From NCBI GenBank assembly GCA_023369685.1, contig SACZ01000003.1, forward strand, positions 210,818-274,817: 64,000 bases of DNA. Direction: 5' to 3'. A program made the position numbers and the translations under genes. Below the pieces are notes generated by a model. The model was not told where the DNA came from and made no database searches. It was given only the letters and a program-made list of their open reading frames with translations. This stretch comes from Prolixibacteraceae bacterium JC049. GTDB taxonomy: Bacteria > Bacteroidota > Bacteroidia > Bacteroidales > Prolixibacteraceae. Of the stretch, positions 47,153-56,650 are shown in pieces (within the stretch, counting starts at the first letter, position 1; each line of letters opens with the position of its first letter).

Positions 47153-49867
47153 ATGGCTAAGTACGTTTATACTTTTGGTAACGGTGAAGCAGAAGGTAAA
47201 GCCGAAATGAAGGAATTATTAGGAGGTAAGGGAGCAAACCTTGCTGAAATGAACCTAATTGGAGTTCCTGTACCTGCTGGTTTCACTATTACAACTGAGG
47301 TTTGTACTGCATACAATAAACTAGGAAGAGATGCAGTAATCGAAATGTTAAAAGGCGAAGTTGAGAAAGCTATTGCTGCTACTGAAGTTTCAATGAATGC
47401 AAAATTCGGAACTAAAGGAGAGGCTTTCCCATTGATGCTTTCAGTTCGTTCTGGAGCTCGTGTTTCAATGCCAGGTATGATGAACACTGTTCTTAACCTA
47501 GGTATGAATGATGACGCAGTTAAAATCTTAGCTGAAAAATCAGGAAACGAACAATTCGCATACGATTCATATCGTCGTTTTATCCAAATGTACGGAGACG
47601 TGGTAATGGGCGTTGAAGCTGAAGAAGGCGAGCACGATCCATTCGAAGCAGTTTTGGATAGAGTAAAAGAAGAAAAAGGATATAAAACTGACGCTGATAT
47701 TTCTCCTGAAGATTTGAAAGCAATTGTTGAAGAATACAAAGCAATTGTAAAAGATAAAGCAGGAAAAGATTTCCCAACAAACCCATGGGATCAGCTTTGG
47801 GGAGCAGTTTGTGCAGTATTCGATTCATGGAATACTCCACGTGCAATTCTTTACCGTCAGAAAGAACAAATTCCTGAGGAGTGGGGAACTGCAGTAAACG
47901 TACAAGCAATGGTATACGGTAACATGGGTGAGACATCAGGTACTGGTGTTTGTTTCTCTCGTGATGCTGCTACTGGTGAAAACCTTTTCAACGGTGAGTA
48001 TTTGATCAATGCTCAAGGTGAAGACGTTGTTGCTGGTGTTCGTACTCCACAAGAAATTACTTTGATTGGTTCACGTCGTTGGGCTGAGCGTAATGGTACT
48101 GCTGAAGAAGTTCGTAAAGAAACTTTCCCATCGTTGGAAGAGGCAATGCCTGAGGTATACAAAGAATTAGATGTAATCCAGCAAAAACTGGAAGATCACT
48201 ATAAAGATATGCAAGATATGGAGTTCACCATTCAAGATGGTAAACTTTGGATGTTGCAAACTCGTAACGGAAAACGTACTGGTGCTGCCATGGTAAAAAT
48301 GGCTGTTGACATGCTAGAAGAAGGTATGATCGACGAGAAAACAGCATTGTTGCGTCAGGAGGCTAATAAACTAGATGAATTACTTCACCCTGTATTCGAT
48401 ACAAAAGCAATTGCTGAAGCAACTGTATTGAGTAAAGGTTTGCCTGCATCTCCAGGTGCTGCTACAGGTATGTGTGTATTCTCTGCTGAAAGAGCTGAGG
48501 AACTAGCTGCTGAAGGTAAAAAAGTAATTTTGGTACGTCGTGAGACATCTCCTGAAGATTTAGCTGGTATGTACGCTGCTGAAGGTATCCTTACTGAGCG
48601 CGGTGGTATGACTTCTCATGCTGCAGTAGTTGCTCGTGGTATGGGTAAATGTTGTGTTTCTTCAGCTGCTGGTATTACTGTAACTCTTACTACAATGAAA
48701 ATTGATGGTAAAGAGTACAAAGAAGGTGATTTCATCTCATTGAACGGTACTACTGGTGATGTATATGATGGTGAGGTTGCAACAATTTCTCCTTCATTAG
48801 ATGGCGACTTCGGTAAAGTAATGGAGTGGGCTGAGAACAATACTAGAATGTACGTACGTACAAATGCAGATACTCCTGCTGATGCACAAACTGCACGCGA
48901 ATTTGGAGCAAAAGGTATTGGTCTATGTCGTACTGAGCACATGTTCTTCGAAGGCGATCGTATTTGGAAAATGCGTGAGATGATCCTTGCAGAAACTGTT
49001 GAAGGACGTAAAGAAGCATTGGCTAAATTATTACCTATCCAGCACGAAGATTTCTACGGAATCTTGAAAGCTATGGACGGATGTGGTGTTACTATCCGCT
49101 TGTTGGATCCACCATTACACGAGTTTACTCCAAACGATCTAGAGTCTCAAAAAGAGATGGCAGAGAAATTAGGAGTACCTGTTGAAGTAGTTACTGAGAA
49201 AGTAGAAGGTCTACACGAATTCAACCCAATGTTGGGTCACCGTGGATGTCGTTTGGGTAACACTTATCCTGAAATTACTGAGATGCAAGCTCGCGCTATT
49301 ATCGAAGCTGCTTGTGATCTTAAGAAAGAAGGATTGGATCCAAAACCAGAGATCATGGTTCCACTTATCGGTACAGTAAAAGAGCTTAAGTTACAGGAAG
49401 AAATTATCCGTTCTACTGCTACTAAAGTAATGGAAGAAAAAGGTGTTGAGGTTGACTACATGGTAGGTACTATGATTGAGATTCCTCGTGCTGCTCTTAC
49501 TGCTAATGAAATTGCTGAGGTTGCTGAATTCTTCTCATTTGGTACAAATGACTTGACTCAGATGACATTCGGTTATTCTCGTGATGATGCAGGTAAATTC
49601 TTACCAGTTTACATCGAGAAAGGTATCTTGAAACAAGATCCATTCCAGGCACTTGATCAAACAGGTGTTGGTCAGTTGGTAGAACTAGCTGCAGAAAGAG
49701 GAAAAGCTACTCGTAACGACATCAAATTAGGTATCTGTGGTGAGCATGGTGGTGAGCCTTCTTCAGTTGAATTCTGTCACAGAGCAGGATTAGACTACGT
49801 AAGTTGTTCTCCTTTCCGTGTACCTATTGCACGTGTTGCTGCTGCTCAAGCAAATGTTAAAGGATAA
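47153..49867 (+). CDS. ppdK: pyruvate, phosphate dikinase
   Basis: The 904-residue enzyme interconverts ATP, phosphate and pyruvate with AMP, PPi and PEP. The N-terminal ATP-grasp region begins GGKGANLAEMN and includes SVRSGARVSMPGMMNTVLN. The swivelling phospho-histidine domain has TERGGMTSHAAVVARGMG with H489. The C-terminal PEP-binding barrel carries GLCRTEHMFF, MLGHRGCRL, FSFGTNDLTQ and ICGEHGG. All motifs are intact and the length is typical. Its codons (many GCT, GGT, ACT) suggest strong expression. In anaerobic or facultative Bacteroidota it serves glycolysis or gluconeogenesis with PPi economy. It is a single-gene unit ending in a clear terminator. Confidence 0.97.
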   Translation: MAKYVYTFGNGEAEGKAEMKELLGGKGANLAEMNLIGVPVPAGFTITTEVCTAYNKLGRDAVIEMLKGEVEKAIAATEVSMNAKFGTKGEAFPLMLSVRSGARVSMPGMMNTVLNLGMNDDAVKILAEKSGNEQFAYDSYRRFIQMYGDVVMGVEAEEGEHDPFEAVLDRVKEEKGYKTDADISPEDLKAIVEEYKAIVKDKAGKDFPTNPWDQLWGAVCAVFDSWNTPRAILYRQKEQIPEEWGTAVNVQAMVYGNMGETSGTGVCFSRDAATGENLFNGEYLINAQGEDVVAGVRTPQEITLIGSRRWAERNGTAEEVRKETFPSLEEAMPEVYKELDVIQQKLEDHYKDMQDMEFTIQDGKLWMLQTRNGKRTGAAMVKMAVDMLEEGMIDEKTALLRQEANKLDELLHPVFDTKAIAEATVLSKGLPASPGAATGMCVFSAERAEELAAEGKKVILVRRETSPEDLAGMYAAEGILTERGGMTSHAAVVARGMGKCCVSSAAGITVTLTTMKIDGKEYKEGDFISLNGTTGDVYDGEVATISPSLDGDFGKVMEWAENNTRMYVRTNADTPADAQTAREFGAKGIGLCRTEHMFFEGDRIWKMREMILAETVEGRKEALAKLLPIQHEDFYGILKAMDGCGVTIRLLDPPLHEFTPNDLESQKEMAEKLGVPVEVVTEKVEGLHEFNPMLGHRGCRLGNTYPEITEMQARAIIEAACDLKKEGLDPKPEIMVPLIGTVKELKLQEEIIRSTATKVMEEKGVEVDYMVGTMIEIPRAALTANEIAEVAEFFSFGTNDLTQMTFGYSRDDAGKFLPVYIEKGILKQDPFQALDQTGVGQLVELAAERGKATRNDIKLGICGEHGGEPSSVEFCHRAGLDYVSCSPFRVPIARVAAAQANVKG

Positions 49868-49891
49868 GCATAAGTAATTGCAATATATATG

Positions 49892-49923
49892 AAGAGGTGT
49901 AGCTTTTGTTACACCTCTTTTTT
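49892..49923 (+). terminator. intrinsic terminator of ppdK
   Basis: AAGAGGTGTA and TACACCTCTT form a 10-bp stem with an 8-nt loop and a T-run. The convergent kinase gene ends at 49927 and may use the same stem from the other side. Confidence 0.85.
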
Positions 49924-49926
49924 ATA

Positions 49927-51780
49927 CTATGATTTGTGAAGAATGAACGAGATTTTTGTGCCTTTTCCTTTTTCACTGGTAATATCGATTGAACTACCCA
50001 TTCTCTCCAGAAACTCTGAAACCAATTGTAACCCAAGTCCTGTTCCTTTCTCGTTGTTGGTTCCGGTTTGGGAGTGGTGCGTGTTTTTATTCAGTACCTT
50101 CGAAAGAGTTATACTATCCATCCCAACTCCATAATCTTGAACGGTAATCTCAACTTTGTCTTCATCTATGTGGAGGTTGCTCACCTCAATTATTCCATGT
50201 TCATGTGAGAATTTTATGGCATTGGAAATAAGATTTCTGAAGACTACATCCAAAATGTCCACATCGGCGTATATGTGTAAATCTTTATCGAGTTTGTTTA
50301 TTATTTGTATTTCTTTTCGGTTGGCTTGTCGTGTTAGAAGTGTACAGTTTCGGTCGATAAGATCAGAAATTAGAATAGGTTCCATGTTAATCTGGGTCTT
50401 TTTGAATTGGTTATTGGCCCACATTAAAAGGCGTTTGGTCATATCCAGTGTCTCTTCTGCTGTATCATCAATTTGCTTAATAAGCTTTTTCGAGGTGTTG
50501 CTATTCAGTTCATCATAATCGTTATGAAGCATATTGGTATATCCAACTAGCACATTAAACGGAGAGATCAAATCGTGCGATATAATAGAGAGTAAACGAT
50601 CTTTCGTGGAATTATTCCTCAAGAGTGTGTTTTTCTGACGCTCTAATCTTTTCTTCTGTTTCAAGATGATCTCATGCTGTGATTCAAGCTTTTTTAGATT
50701 CTCACGAATTGCCTTATCTGTAGCTTTTTTACGTTCATAAATCAGATGAGTTATCCATAATACGATTAAAAGTATCAATGCAATACTATTAAAGTAGTGT
50801 CTGTATCTATTTAATGTTTTCCAGGTTTGTTGCTCAATATAATCGGCTGTAACCAGAGAAATAAATACCCATTTATGATCTTTAAAATTGATAATCTGAT
50901 GGTCGTACTCTTCGCTATTGGATGTAATGTGCCATTTATCTAATGGATAAATAATACTGGATGTGTAGATATTACCGTCAAGGATAAACTGACTGTCTTT
51001 TTTGTTAATGATACGATCCCATATTAAAGGAGATTCCTGTTTTAAAGAAACATGTTTTTTTTCAGGATACATAAAACCCCATTCTTGCTCGGGGTTGGCT
51101 CCAACAAAATAGTAACCTTCTTTATTTAATAATAGAAGTTTTCCATTGGAGACATTTTTTAATTTGTTGATTTTATCCCGAATTACATCTCCTTTAAAAT
51201 TGAGAACGACAATACCATCTAACAGATCGTTTTTAATGACAGGTGTTGCAAAACGAATCATTGGTTGAAGAGGCGTAACAATAGAATTGTATTCAACATT
51301 TAAATCGAAAGGAGATACATATATCATGTCAAAATCCAACTGAATGGCATCTTGAAAATAATATCGATTTTTTTTGTTTTGCAGCAGGCTATCAGAAATG
51401 ACTAGTGGAGTTTCTTTATAAAAATCGACTCGAACTAACTCATCGCCATCATTGGATAGGTATCTGATTTGACTGTAGTTTTTCTTCTGTATGGCAAGGT
51501 TGAATGCAAAGTTTTCAATATCAGTTAACGATGTTGAATGTTCTAATGTATTCACTTGGTCTCTGAATAGTCTTATATCGCTGTCAACCTGATGAATCTC
51601 GGAATGTATAATGTCATCGAAATTGCTGATTAAATTGCTTTCCTGTATGCTGACACTGTCTATAATACTTGTTTTCTCTGTTTCGTAAAGCATAAAGAAG
51701 ATAGCAGCTGTAGTCACAATGAATATAGCTAGTATGATTCCAAAAGAAGGATAGATATATCGTCTCTTATTTGAATTCAT
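49927..51780 (-). CDS. membrane sensor histidine kinase
   Basis: The 617-residue protein has TM1 at about residues 14-32 and an extracytoplasmic sensor of about 290 residues (Cache-like, with ATPVIKNDLLDGIVVLNFKG). TM2 is at about 327-347, a short coiled coil follows (about 355-390), HisKA has ISHDLISPFN with H402, and HATPase carries NAIKFS, DYGVGMD and GTGLGLQLV. No receiver or output domain is fused and no response regulator is adjacent, so it is an orphan kinase. The neighbours (ppdK convergent, ruvX divergent) do not suggest a target. Confidence 0.9.
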   Translation of the reverse strand: MNSNKRRYIYPSFGIILAIFIVTTAAIFFMLYETEKTSIIDSVSIQESNLISNFDDIIHSEIHQVDSDIRLFRDQVNTLEHSTSLTDIENFAFNLAIQKKNYSQIRYLSNDGDELVRVDFYKETPLVISDSLLQNKKNRYYFQDAIQLDFDMIYVSPFDLNVEYNSIVTPLQPMIRFATPVIKNDLLDGIVVLNFKGDVIRDKINKLKNVSNGKLLLLNKEGYYFVGANPEQEWGFMYPEKKHVSLKQESPLIWDRIINKKDSQFILDGNIYTSSIIYPLDKWHITSNSEEYDHQIINFKDHKWVFISLVTADYIEQQTWKTLNRYRHYFNSIALILLIVLWITHLIYERKKATDKAIRENLKKLESQHEIILKQKKRLERQKNTLLRNNSTKDRLLSIISHDLISPFNVLVGYTNMLHNDYDELNSNTSKKLIKQIDDTAEETLDMTKRLLMWANNQFKKTQINMEPILISDLIDRNCTLLTRQANRKEIQIINKLDKDLHIYADVDILDVVFRNLISNAIKFSHEHGIIEVSNLHIDEDKVEITVQDYGVGMDSITLSKVLNKNTHHSQTGTNNEKGTGLGLQLVSEFLERMGSSIDITSEKGKGTKISFILHKS

Positions 51781-51860
51781 AGTGATTACTTATGAGCTTA
51801 CTTTTATTATAACGAAATCAGAAAGTATTAAGTTTTAAATTGATCTGATTAATTATATGA

Positions 51861-51888
51861 TTTGGTTTAAATGTTCTTGCTATCTTTG
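51861..51888 (+). promoter_or_regulatory. promoter of ruvX-def
   Basis: TATCTTTG at 51881-51888 matches TAnnTTTG exactly. TTTG at 51861-51864 is the candidate -33 element with a slightly short 16-nt spacer. The start would be near 51895, giving a leader of about 22 nt. Confidence 0.55.
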
Positions 51889-51916
51889 CAGTCGATTATA
51901 ATTTAAAGCAATAGAA

Positions 51917-52339
51917 TTGGGACGAATCATTGCCATCGATTACGGTAAAAAGCGCGTGGGACTTGCTGTTACAGATCCAATGCAAATAATAGCCAATGGG
52001 TTAACAACTGTGTTGAGTCACGAGTTATTTCCATTTTTGAAAAACTATTTTCAACAAGAAGAGGTGGATTTAATTGTTGTTGGTTTACCAAAGCAATTAA
52101 ACAACCAACCTTCCGAATCGATGAAGTACATCGAACCAGTGTTGAGGGGATTGAAAAACAAATTTCCCGATAAGCCTGTTGAATTAGTGGATGAGCGATT
52201 TACATCAGTATTAGCACATCAGGCTATGCGAATGGGAGGATTGAAGAAAAAAGACCGACAAAATAAGGCTCTGGTCGATGAGATTAGTGCAACAATTATT
52301 TTGCAGTCATATTTAGAAAGTTTAAAGTTTCAAAGATAA
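51917..52339 (+). CDS. ruvX: putative Holliday junction resolvase / pre-16S rRNA nuclease
   Basis: The 140-residue RNase H-fold YqgF protein has AIDYGKKRVGLAVTD near the N-terminus (first catalytic Asp at residue 8), VVGLPKQLN in the middle and LVDERFTS, plus a C-terminal DEISATIILQSYL. Known members process the 5' end of 16S rRNA or cut Holliday junctions. The start is TTG (51917): no ATG is in frame upstream and the first conserved residues follow at once. It lies 3 bp upstream of def, so the two are co-transcribed. Confidence 0.92.
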   Translation: MGRIIAIDYGKKRVGLAVTDPMQIIANGLTTVLSHELFPFLKNYFQQEEVDLIVVGLPKQLNNQPSESMKYIEPVLRGLKNKFPDKPVELVDERFTSVLAHQAMRMGGLKKKDRQNKALVDEISATIILQSYLESLKFQR

Positions 52340-52342
52340 AGG

Positions 52343-52900
52343 ATGATATTACCTGTAACTATTTATGGAGATCCGGTTCTGCGTAAGGTGGCCAAACCTA
52401 TTGATGCAGAATATAAAGGATTAGCAGAGTTTATTGAAAATATGTGGGCAACCATGTATCATTCTGATGGAGTTGGATTAGCTGCACCTCAGGTGGGGCG
52501 TTCGGTACGAATTTTTGTTGTGGATGCAACAGGATTGGCTGACGAAGAACCAGAATTGGCCGACTTTAAAAAGGTGTTCATCAATGCAGAAATTATTGAA
52601 CGATTTGGCGACGACGAAGGAATGAACGAAGGGTGTTTGAGTTTACCTGGCTTGCGTGAGGATGTAACTCGTAAAACAGAAATTCTCATTCGTTACCAGG
52701 ATGAAAACTTTGTGGAGCATGAAGAAGAGTATTCTGGATTTGCTGCACGTGTTATTCAGCACGAGTACGATCACCTGGAAGGAAAGTTGTTTGTCGATCA
52801 TCTTTCACCATTGCGTAAGCGCCTGTTAAAAGGTAAGCTTACAAATATCTCTAAAGGAAAAGTGAATGTTGGTTATAAAATCCGTATTCCGGGTAAATAG
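52343..52900 (+). CDS. def: peptide deformylase
   Basis: The 185-residue metalloenzyme removes the N-formyl group from new proteins. The three family motifs are complete: GVGLAAPQVG (43-52), EGCLSLPG with metal ligand C98, and QHEYDH with H140, E141 (catalytic) and H144. The insertion between motifs 1 and 2 is typical of Bacteroidota. It is the second gene of the ruvX-def unit, with a strong terminator 25 bp after the stop. Confidence 0.97.
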   Translation: MILPVTIYGDPVLRKVAKPIDAEYKGLAEFIENMWATMYHSDGVGLAAPQVGRSVRIFVVDATGLADEEPELADFKKVFINAEIIERFGDDEGMNEGCLSLPGLREDVTRKTEILIRYQDENFVEHEEEYSGFAARVIQHEYDHLEGKLFVDHLSPLRKRLLKGKLTNISKGKVNVGYKIRIPGK

Positions 52901-52924
52901 CCAATAGAAAATATTTGAAATAGT

Positions 52925-52960
52925 AAACCACTTTGGAATTTTTCCGAAGTGGTTTTTTTA
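52925..52960 (+). terminator. intrinsic terminator of ruvX-def
   Basis: AAACCACTTTGG pairs with CCGAAGTGGTTT (12 bp, one wobble) around a short T-rich loop and runs into a T-tract. Confidence 0.85.
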
Positions 52961-53092
52961 TATCCTTTTTCGTAGTTTGAGTATGCTGATATTCAGAAGG
53001 AAGAAATTGTTTGAGTTATAATGAGAGAAAAGCAGTGCCTAATATCCAATAATCTGAGTATCTAAAAATCCAGCGAATAAAATGAGCTTATT

Positions 53093-55192
53093 ATGGATTA
53101 TCATCTACTATTTCATCGAATTCCTCTTCTGCGACTATTTATATTAATAGTTGTGGGGATTTTTACTGGAGTAGAGTTGGAACAATATAATATTACGAAC
53201 TACTTACTTTTCGGAGGTAGCTGTGTGCTGCTTTTAGCCACCTTTTTCATTTTTATATATCGAAGAAATGAGCTTTGGACAGGGATATTGCTTGCTCTTA
53301 CTGTTATTCTATTAACTGCTTGCTACACCAATTATTCGCTAGTTAAAAACAAACCTTTACATATTCCCGGTAGTGCTATTATTAGAGGATATGTGGCAGA
53401 ACCTCTTCAGAAAAAAAGTAAATCGTTTAAAACCGAAATTGTAATTGAAAGTTACCGTTGCAGTAACAAAATCATCAGGCATAAAGAACGTATTCTTACC
53501 TATTTTGCAGTTGATAGTTGCTTACCAACTCTGAGTGTTGGCGATGTGCTGGTTTTCAAAAATGATCTAAAACGAATTGCACCGCCCGATAACTTTTGGG
53601 AATTTAATTATACTGAAGTAATGGCCCGAAAGGGGATATTTCATCAGCAATACATGCAGAAAGGCAATTGGTGTTCTATAAATACAAAATCGGAAGCTCT
53701 CAGCATTCAGTTGGCAGAGATTAGAAAGAATTTGGTTAATCGATTGGAAAAGCAAGGAGTGGAAGGACAGCGATTGGCATTTTTAAGTGCCCTATTGTTT
53801 GGGTACAAGTATGAGCTCTCTGCTGAAACAAAATCGGCATTTGCTACAGCCGGAGCAACACATGTGCTGGCAGTCTCTGGGCTACATGTAGGAATTGTCT
53901 TTATAATGATAAAATACGTGTTGGGAATATTGGCGTTTTTGAACCGCTATCGTTGGGGGCAATTGATTGCAACATTATCTCTTTTGTGGGGCTATGCTGC
54001 ATTAACAGGTTTACCTCCTTCAATATTCCGGGCTTCAATCATGTTCTCTATATTAGCCATTGGTCTAGAATTAAGGCGAAAAGTTAATGTCTACAATTCG
54101 TTGTCCTTTGCAGCCATTGTTTTATTGATGATTGATCCGTTGACCATTTTTCAATTGGGATTTCAATTTTCCTTTCTAGCAGTGGCAGCCATTGTCTATT
54201 TTCAGCCCATTATAGCAGGTGTCATTCAGTTGCCATGGAAATGGTTGAAATCGGTAACCGATTTGTTTGCTGTAACTGTTGCTGCTCAGTTGGGAACTTT
54301 CCCTCTGGTACTTTACTATTTTCATCAATTTCCAGTCTATTTCTTTTTGTCGAATTTAATAATTGTTCCTTTGGTGGGACTGTTCATTTGGATGACAGTA
54401 ATTTTGTTGATAAGCTCTGGCTGGTCTTGGTTGGGAACAATACTTGGTGGTTTTTACGATGATTTGTTGAAGCTATTTCTAAAGCTAATTGGTTTTATGG
54501 AGCACTTGCCACATGCAGTAATTCGAAATTTTAGCTTTTCGCACGAGCAAATGCTTGTGGCTTTCTTAATCATCGGCTGTATGGCTTACTTTTTCTACCG
54601 AAAAGAATATGTGTGGTTAAAATGGAGTATCGCTTTGGTGTTTTTATTGATTTTAGGGCAACAAGAGAACAGCCAAAGAAAGTACAAGGGGAACTATTTA
54701 GTTGTAGGACAAAACAGAACAAAAGTCGAACTGGGAATAATTACTAATGGAAAGCATTATCTATTTTCTGATAGTAATGAAAAAAAGTGGGTAAAGCGAA
54801 AATGGCAATCGGTAACCAACTATTTTCAAGTAGAGCCAGTTTTATTCGAATTGAAAGATAGCATTGAAAAGCAGGATCTAAAGTCGAAGAATGGAATGAT
54901 TCACATTGGAGGTATGTCTGTACTTTATTTAGACGACTTAAGTAGAAATGGAGAGTTACAGGGAGAATTAAATGTGGATTGGTTGGTATTGCCCAAAAGG
55001 ATAAAAGCAGAGCCAAAACTGTTTTTAGAACGATTCAAATGTAATCATCTGGTTGCAGGGAAAAGATGGAATAGAAATGACTTGAAAAAATGGCAGAAGG
55101 CTTGCCAACAGCGAAGTATAGCGTTTTATAATTTGAGTAAATTAAGTGGCTTGTGCTATTCTGAAACAACAGAAGCGTTAATTCGATTTTAA
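53093..55192 (+). CDS. ComEC/Rec2-like DNA-uptake channel protein
   Basis: The 699-residue membrane protein starts with TM helices and a DUF4131-type N-terminal domain (about 30-200). The competence core follows, with FLSALLFGYKYELS, ATHVLAVSGLHVGIVF and GLPPSIFRASIMF, and about ten TM segments to residue 520. ComEC proteins carry single-stranded DNA across the inner membrane during transformation. The last 160 or so residues replace the metallo-beta-lactamase nuclease domain but show no HxHxDH motif, so the nuclease function is probably lost, as in other Bacteroidota homologues. It is a single gene between the def terminator and trkA. Confidence 0.88.
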   Translation: MDYHLLFHRIPLLRLFILIVVGIFTGVELEQYNITNYLLFGGSCVLLLATFFIFIYRRNELWTGILLALTVILLTACYTNYSLVKNKPLHIPGSAIIRGYVAEPLQKKSKSFKTEIVIESYRCSNKIIRHKERILTYFAVDSCLPTLSVGDVLVFKNDLKRIAPPDNFWEFNYTEVMARKGIFHQQYMQKGNWCSINTKSEALSIQLAEIRKNLVNRLEKQGVEGQRLAFLSALLFGYKYELSAETKSAFATAGATHVLAVSGLHVGIVFIMIKYVLGILAFLNRYRWGQLIATLSLLWGYAALTGLPPSIFRASIMFSILAIGLELRRKVNVYNSLSFAAIVLLMIDPLTIFQLGFQFSFLAVAAIVYFQPIIAGVIQLPWKWLKSVTDLFAVTVAAQLGTFPLVLYYFHQFPVYFFLSNLIIVPLVGLFIWMTVILLISSGWSWLGTILGGFYDDLLKLFLKLIGFMEHLPHAVIRNFSFSHEQMLVAFLIIGCMAYFFYRKEYVWLKWSIALVFLLILGQQENSQRKYKGNYLVVGQNRTKVELGIITNGKHYLFSDSNEKKWVKRKWQSVTNYFQVEPVLFELKDSIEKQDLKSKNGMIHIGGMSVLYLDDLSRNGELQGELNVDWLVLPKRIKAEPKLFLERFKCNHLVAGKRWNRNDLKKWQKACQQRSIAFYNLSKLSGLCYSETTEALIRF

Positions 55193-55227
55193 ATGAGGGC
55201 GGTTTCGGTTGAAAAAAACAATTTTTT

Positions 55228-55260
55228 TTTGCACTTTTAGTTAGATATTAGTTTAATTTG
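55228..55260 (+). promoter_or_regulatory. probable trkA-trkH promoter
   Basis: TTTG at 55228-55231, a 22-nt spacer and TAATTTG at 55254-55260 approximate the Bacteroidota pattern (one base short in the -7 box). It lies 25 bp before the trkA ATG. Confidence 0.4.
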
Positions 55261-55285
55261 CTGCCCAAAAATAGTAGCGAAACTC

Positions 55286-56626
55286 ATGAAAATTGTAATA
55301 GTTGGTGCCGGTGATGTAGGAACGCACTTAGCGAAACTACTTAGTAACGATGATCACGACATTGTGCTTTTAGACGATAATGAAGAAAAACTAAAGCACA
55401 TTGCCGCTCATATCGACTTGATGACCATAGCAGGTGTGGCACATTCTATATCCGATCAGCAAGAAGCAGGTGTGGCAAAAGCCGACTTGTTTATTGCAGT
55501 AACTCCCTCAGAAGAACGTAACCTGGTAGCTTGTATTTTAGCTAAAGACTTAGGTGCAGCAAAAACTATTGCTCGTGTCGATAGCTCAGAGTACTTGAAG
55601 ATTAGCAATCAGGATAAATTTAGAGAACTGGGAGTTGATGAGTTAATTTACCCGGAAAATTTAGCGGCAAAAGAAATTTGTACTTCACTAAAACAGGTGG
55701 GAAGTCGTCAGATGCTTCAGTTTTCAGGAGGGAAATTGGTTGTGAACGCCATCAAGGTGCGCGACAATGCTTCAATTGTAAACAAAACACTAGAAGAAAT
55801 ATCAAAAGCACATCCTTGTTTCAGAGCAGTTTCTATAAACAGAAATAACGAAACAATTATTCCACGTGGGAAAGATGTGATTTTACCTCAGGATGTAGTT
55901 TATTTTATTAGTACTCAAGGTGATATGCCTTCACTTTTCAATGTTGCTGGTAAAAATATGTTCGAAGTTAAGAATGTAATGATTTTGGGTGGAAGTAGAA
56001 TTGGCCTAAAAACAGCAAAACGACTTGAAGAGCGCGGAAACTACAACGTTAAGGTGATTGAGATGAACAAAGATCGCAGTATTTTTGCTGCCGACTTTCT
56101 TGAAAAATCACTAATCATTAATGCTGATGGTAGAGATGTAGAGTTGCTAAAAGAAGAAGGGCTGGAAACAATGGATGCATTTGTGGCTGTAACCGGAAAT
56201 GCAGAAACCAATATTCTAAGCTGCCACTTGGCAAAACGTTTAGGAGTGCGTCGTACTGTTGCCGAGGTGGAGAACTTGGATTACATCCGTTTGGCCGATG
56301 AAATTGGCATTGGAACCTTAATTAACAAGAAATTGATTGCTGCAAGTTATATTTATCGTTTCACAATGGAGGCCGAAGTTTCTATTATGAAATGTTTAAC
56401 TGCTTGTGATGCCGATGTATTGGAGTTCATAGCTAAACCCGATTCAAAAGTTTGTCGTAAAAAGGTTAGAGATATCAATTTCCCAGAGAATGCAACAATT
56501 GGTGGAATAATTCGTGGAAACAGCGGTTTTATTGCCAATGGAGATACCCAAATTGAGGTGGGCGATAAAGTAGTTGTGTTCGCGTTACCTAACGTATTGA
56601 AAAAGTTGGAAAAGTTTTTCCGTTAA
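55286..56626 (+). CDS. trkA: Trk potassium uptake NAD-binding subunit
   Basis: The 446-residue cytosolic protein has two RCK_N/RCK_C repeats. The first Rossmann motif is VIVGAGDVGTHLAK (residues 4-17) with LLDDNEEKL. The second begins at about residue 230 with VMILGGSRIGLKTAK. TrkA binds NAD(H) and gates the TrkH channel. The next gene is trkH, directly adjacent. Length and duplication are standard. Confidence 0.96.
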   Translation: MKIVIVGAGDVGTHLAKLLSNDDHDIVLLDDNEEKLKHIAAHIDLMTIAGVAHSISDQQEAGVAKADLFIAVTPSEERNLVACILAKDLGAAKTIARVDSSEYLKISNQDKFRELGVDELIYPENLAAKEICTSLKQVGSRQMLQFSGGKLVVNAIKVRDNASIVNKTLEEISKAHPCFRAVSINRNNETIIPRGKDVILPQDVVYFISTQGDMPSLFNVAGKNMFEVKNVMILGGSRIGLKTAKRLEERGNYNVKVIEMNKDRSIFAADFLEKSLIINADGRDVELLKEEGLETMDAFVAVTGNAETNILSCHLAKRLGVRRTVAEVENLDYIRLADEIGIGTLINKKLIAASYIYRFTMEAEVSIMKCLTACDADVLEFIAKPDSKVCRKKVRDINFPENATIGGIIRGNSGFIANGDTQIEVGDKVVVFALPNVLKKLEKFFR

Positions 56627-56650
56627 TTGCATTTGTTTTTCAAAGTTGTC

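Noticed and set aside
47167-47936. Minus-strand frames of 118-190 codons in ppdK
   Set aside because: Low-complexity shadow frames caused by biased codon use in a highly expressed gene.
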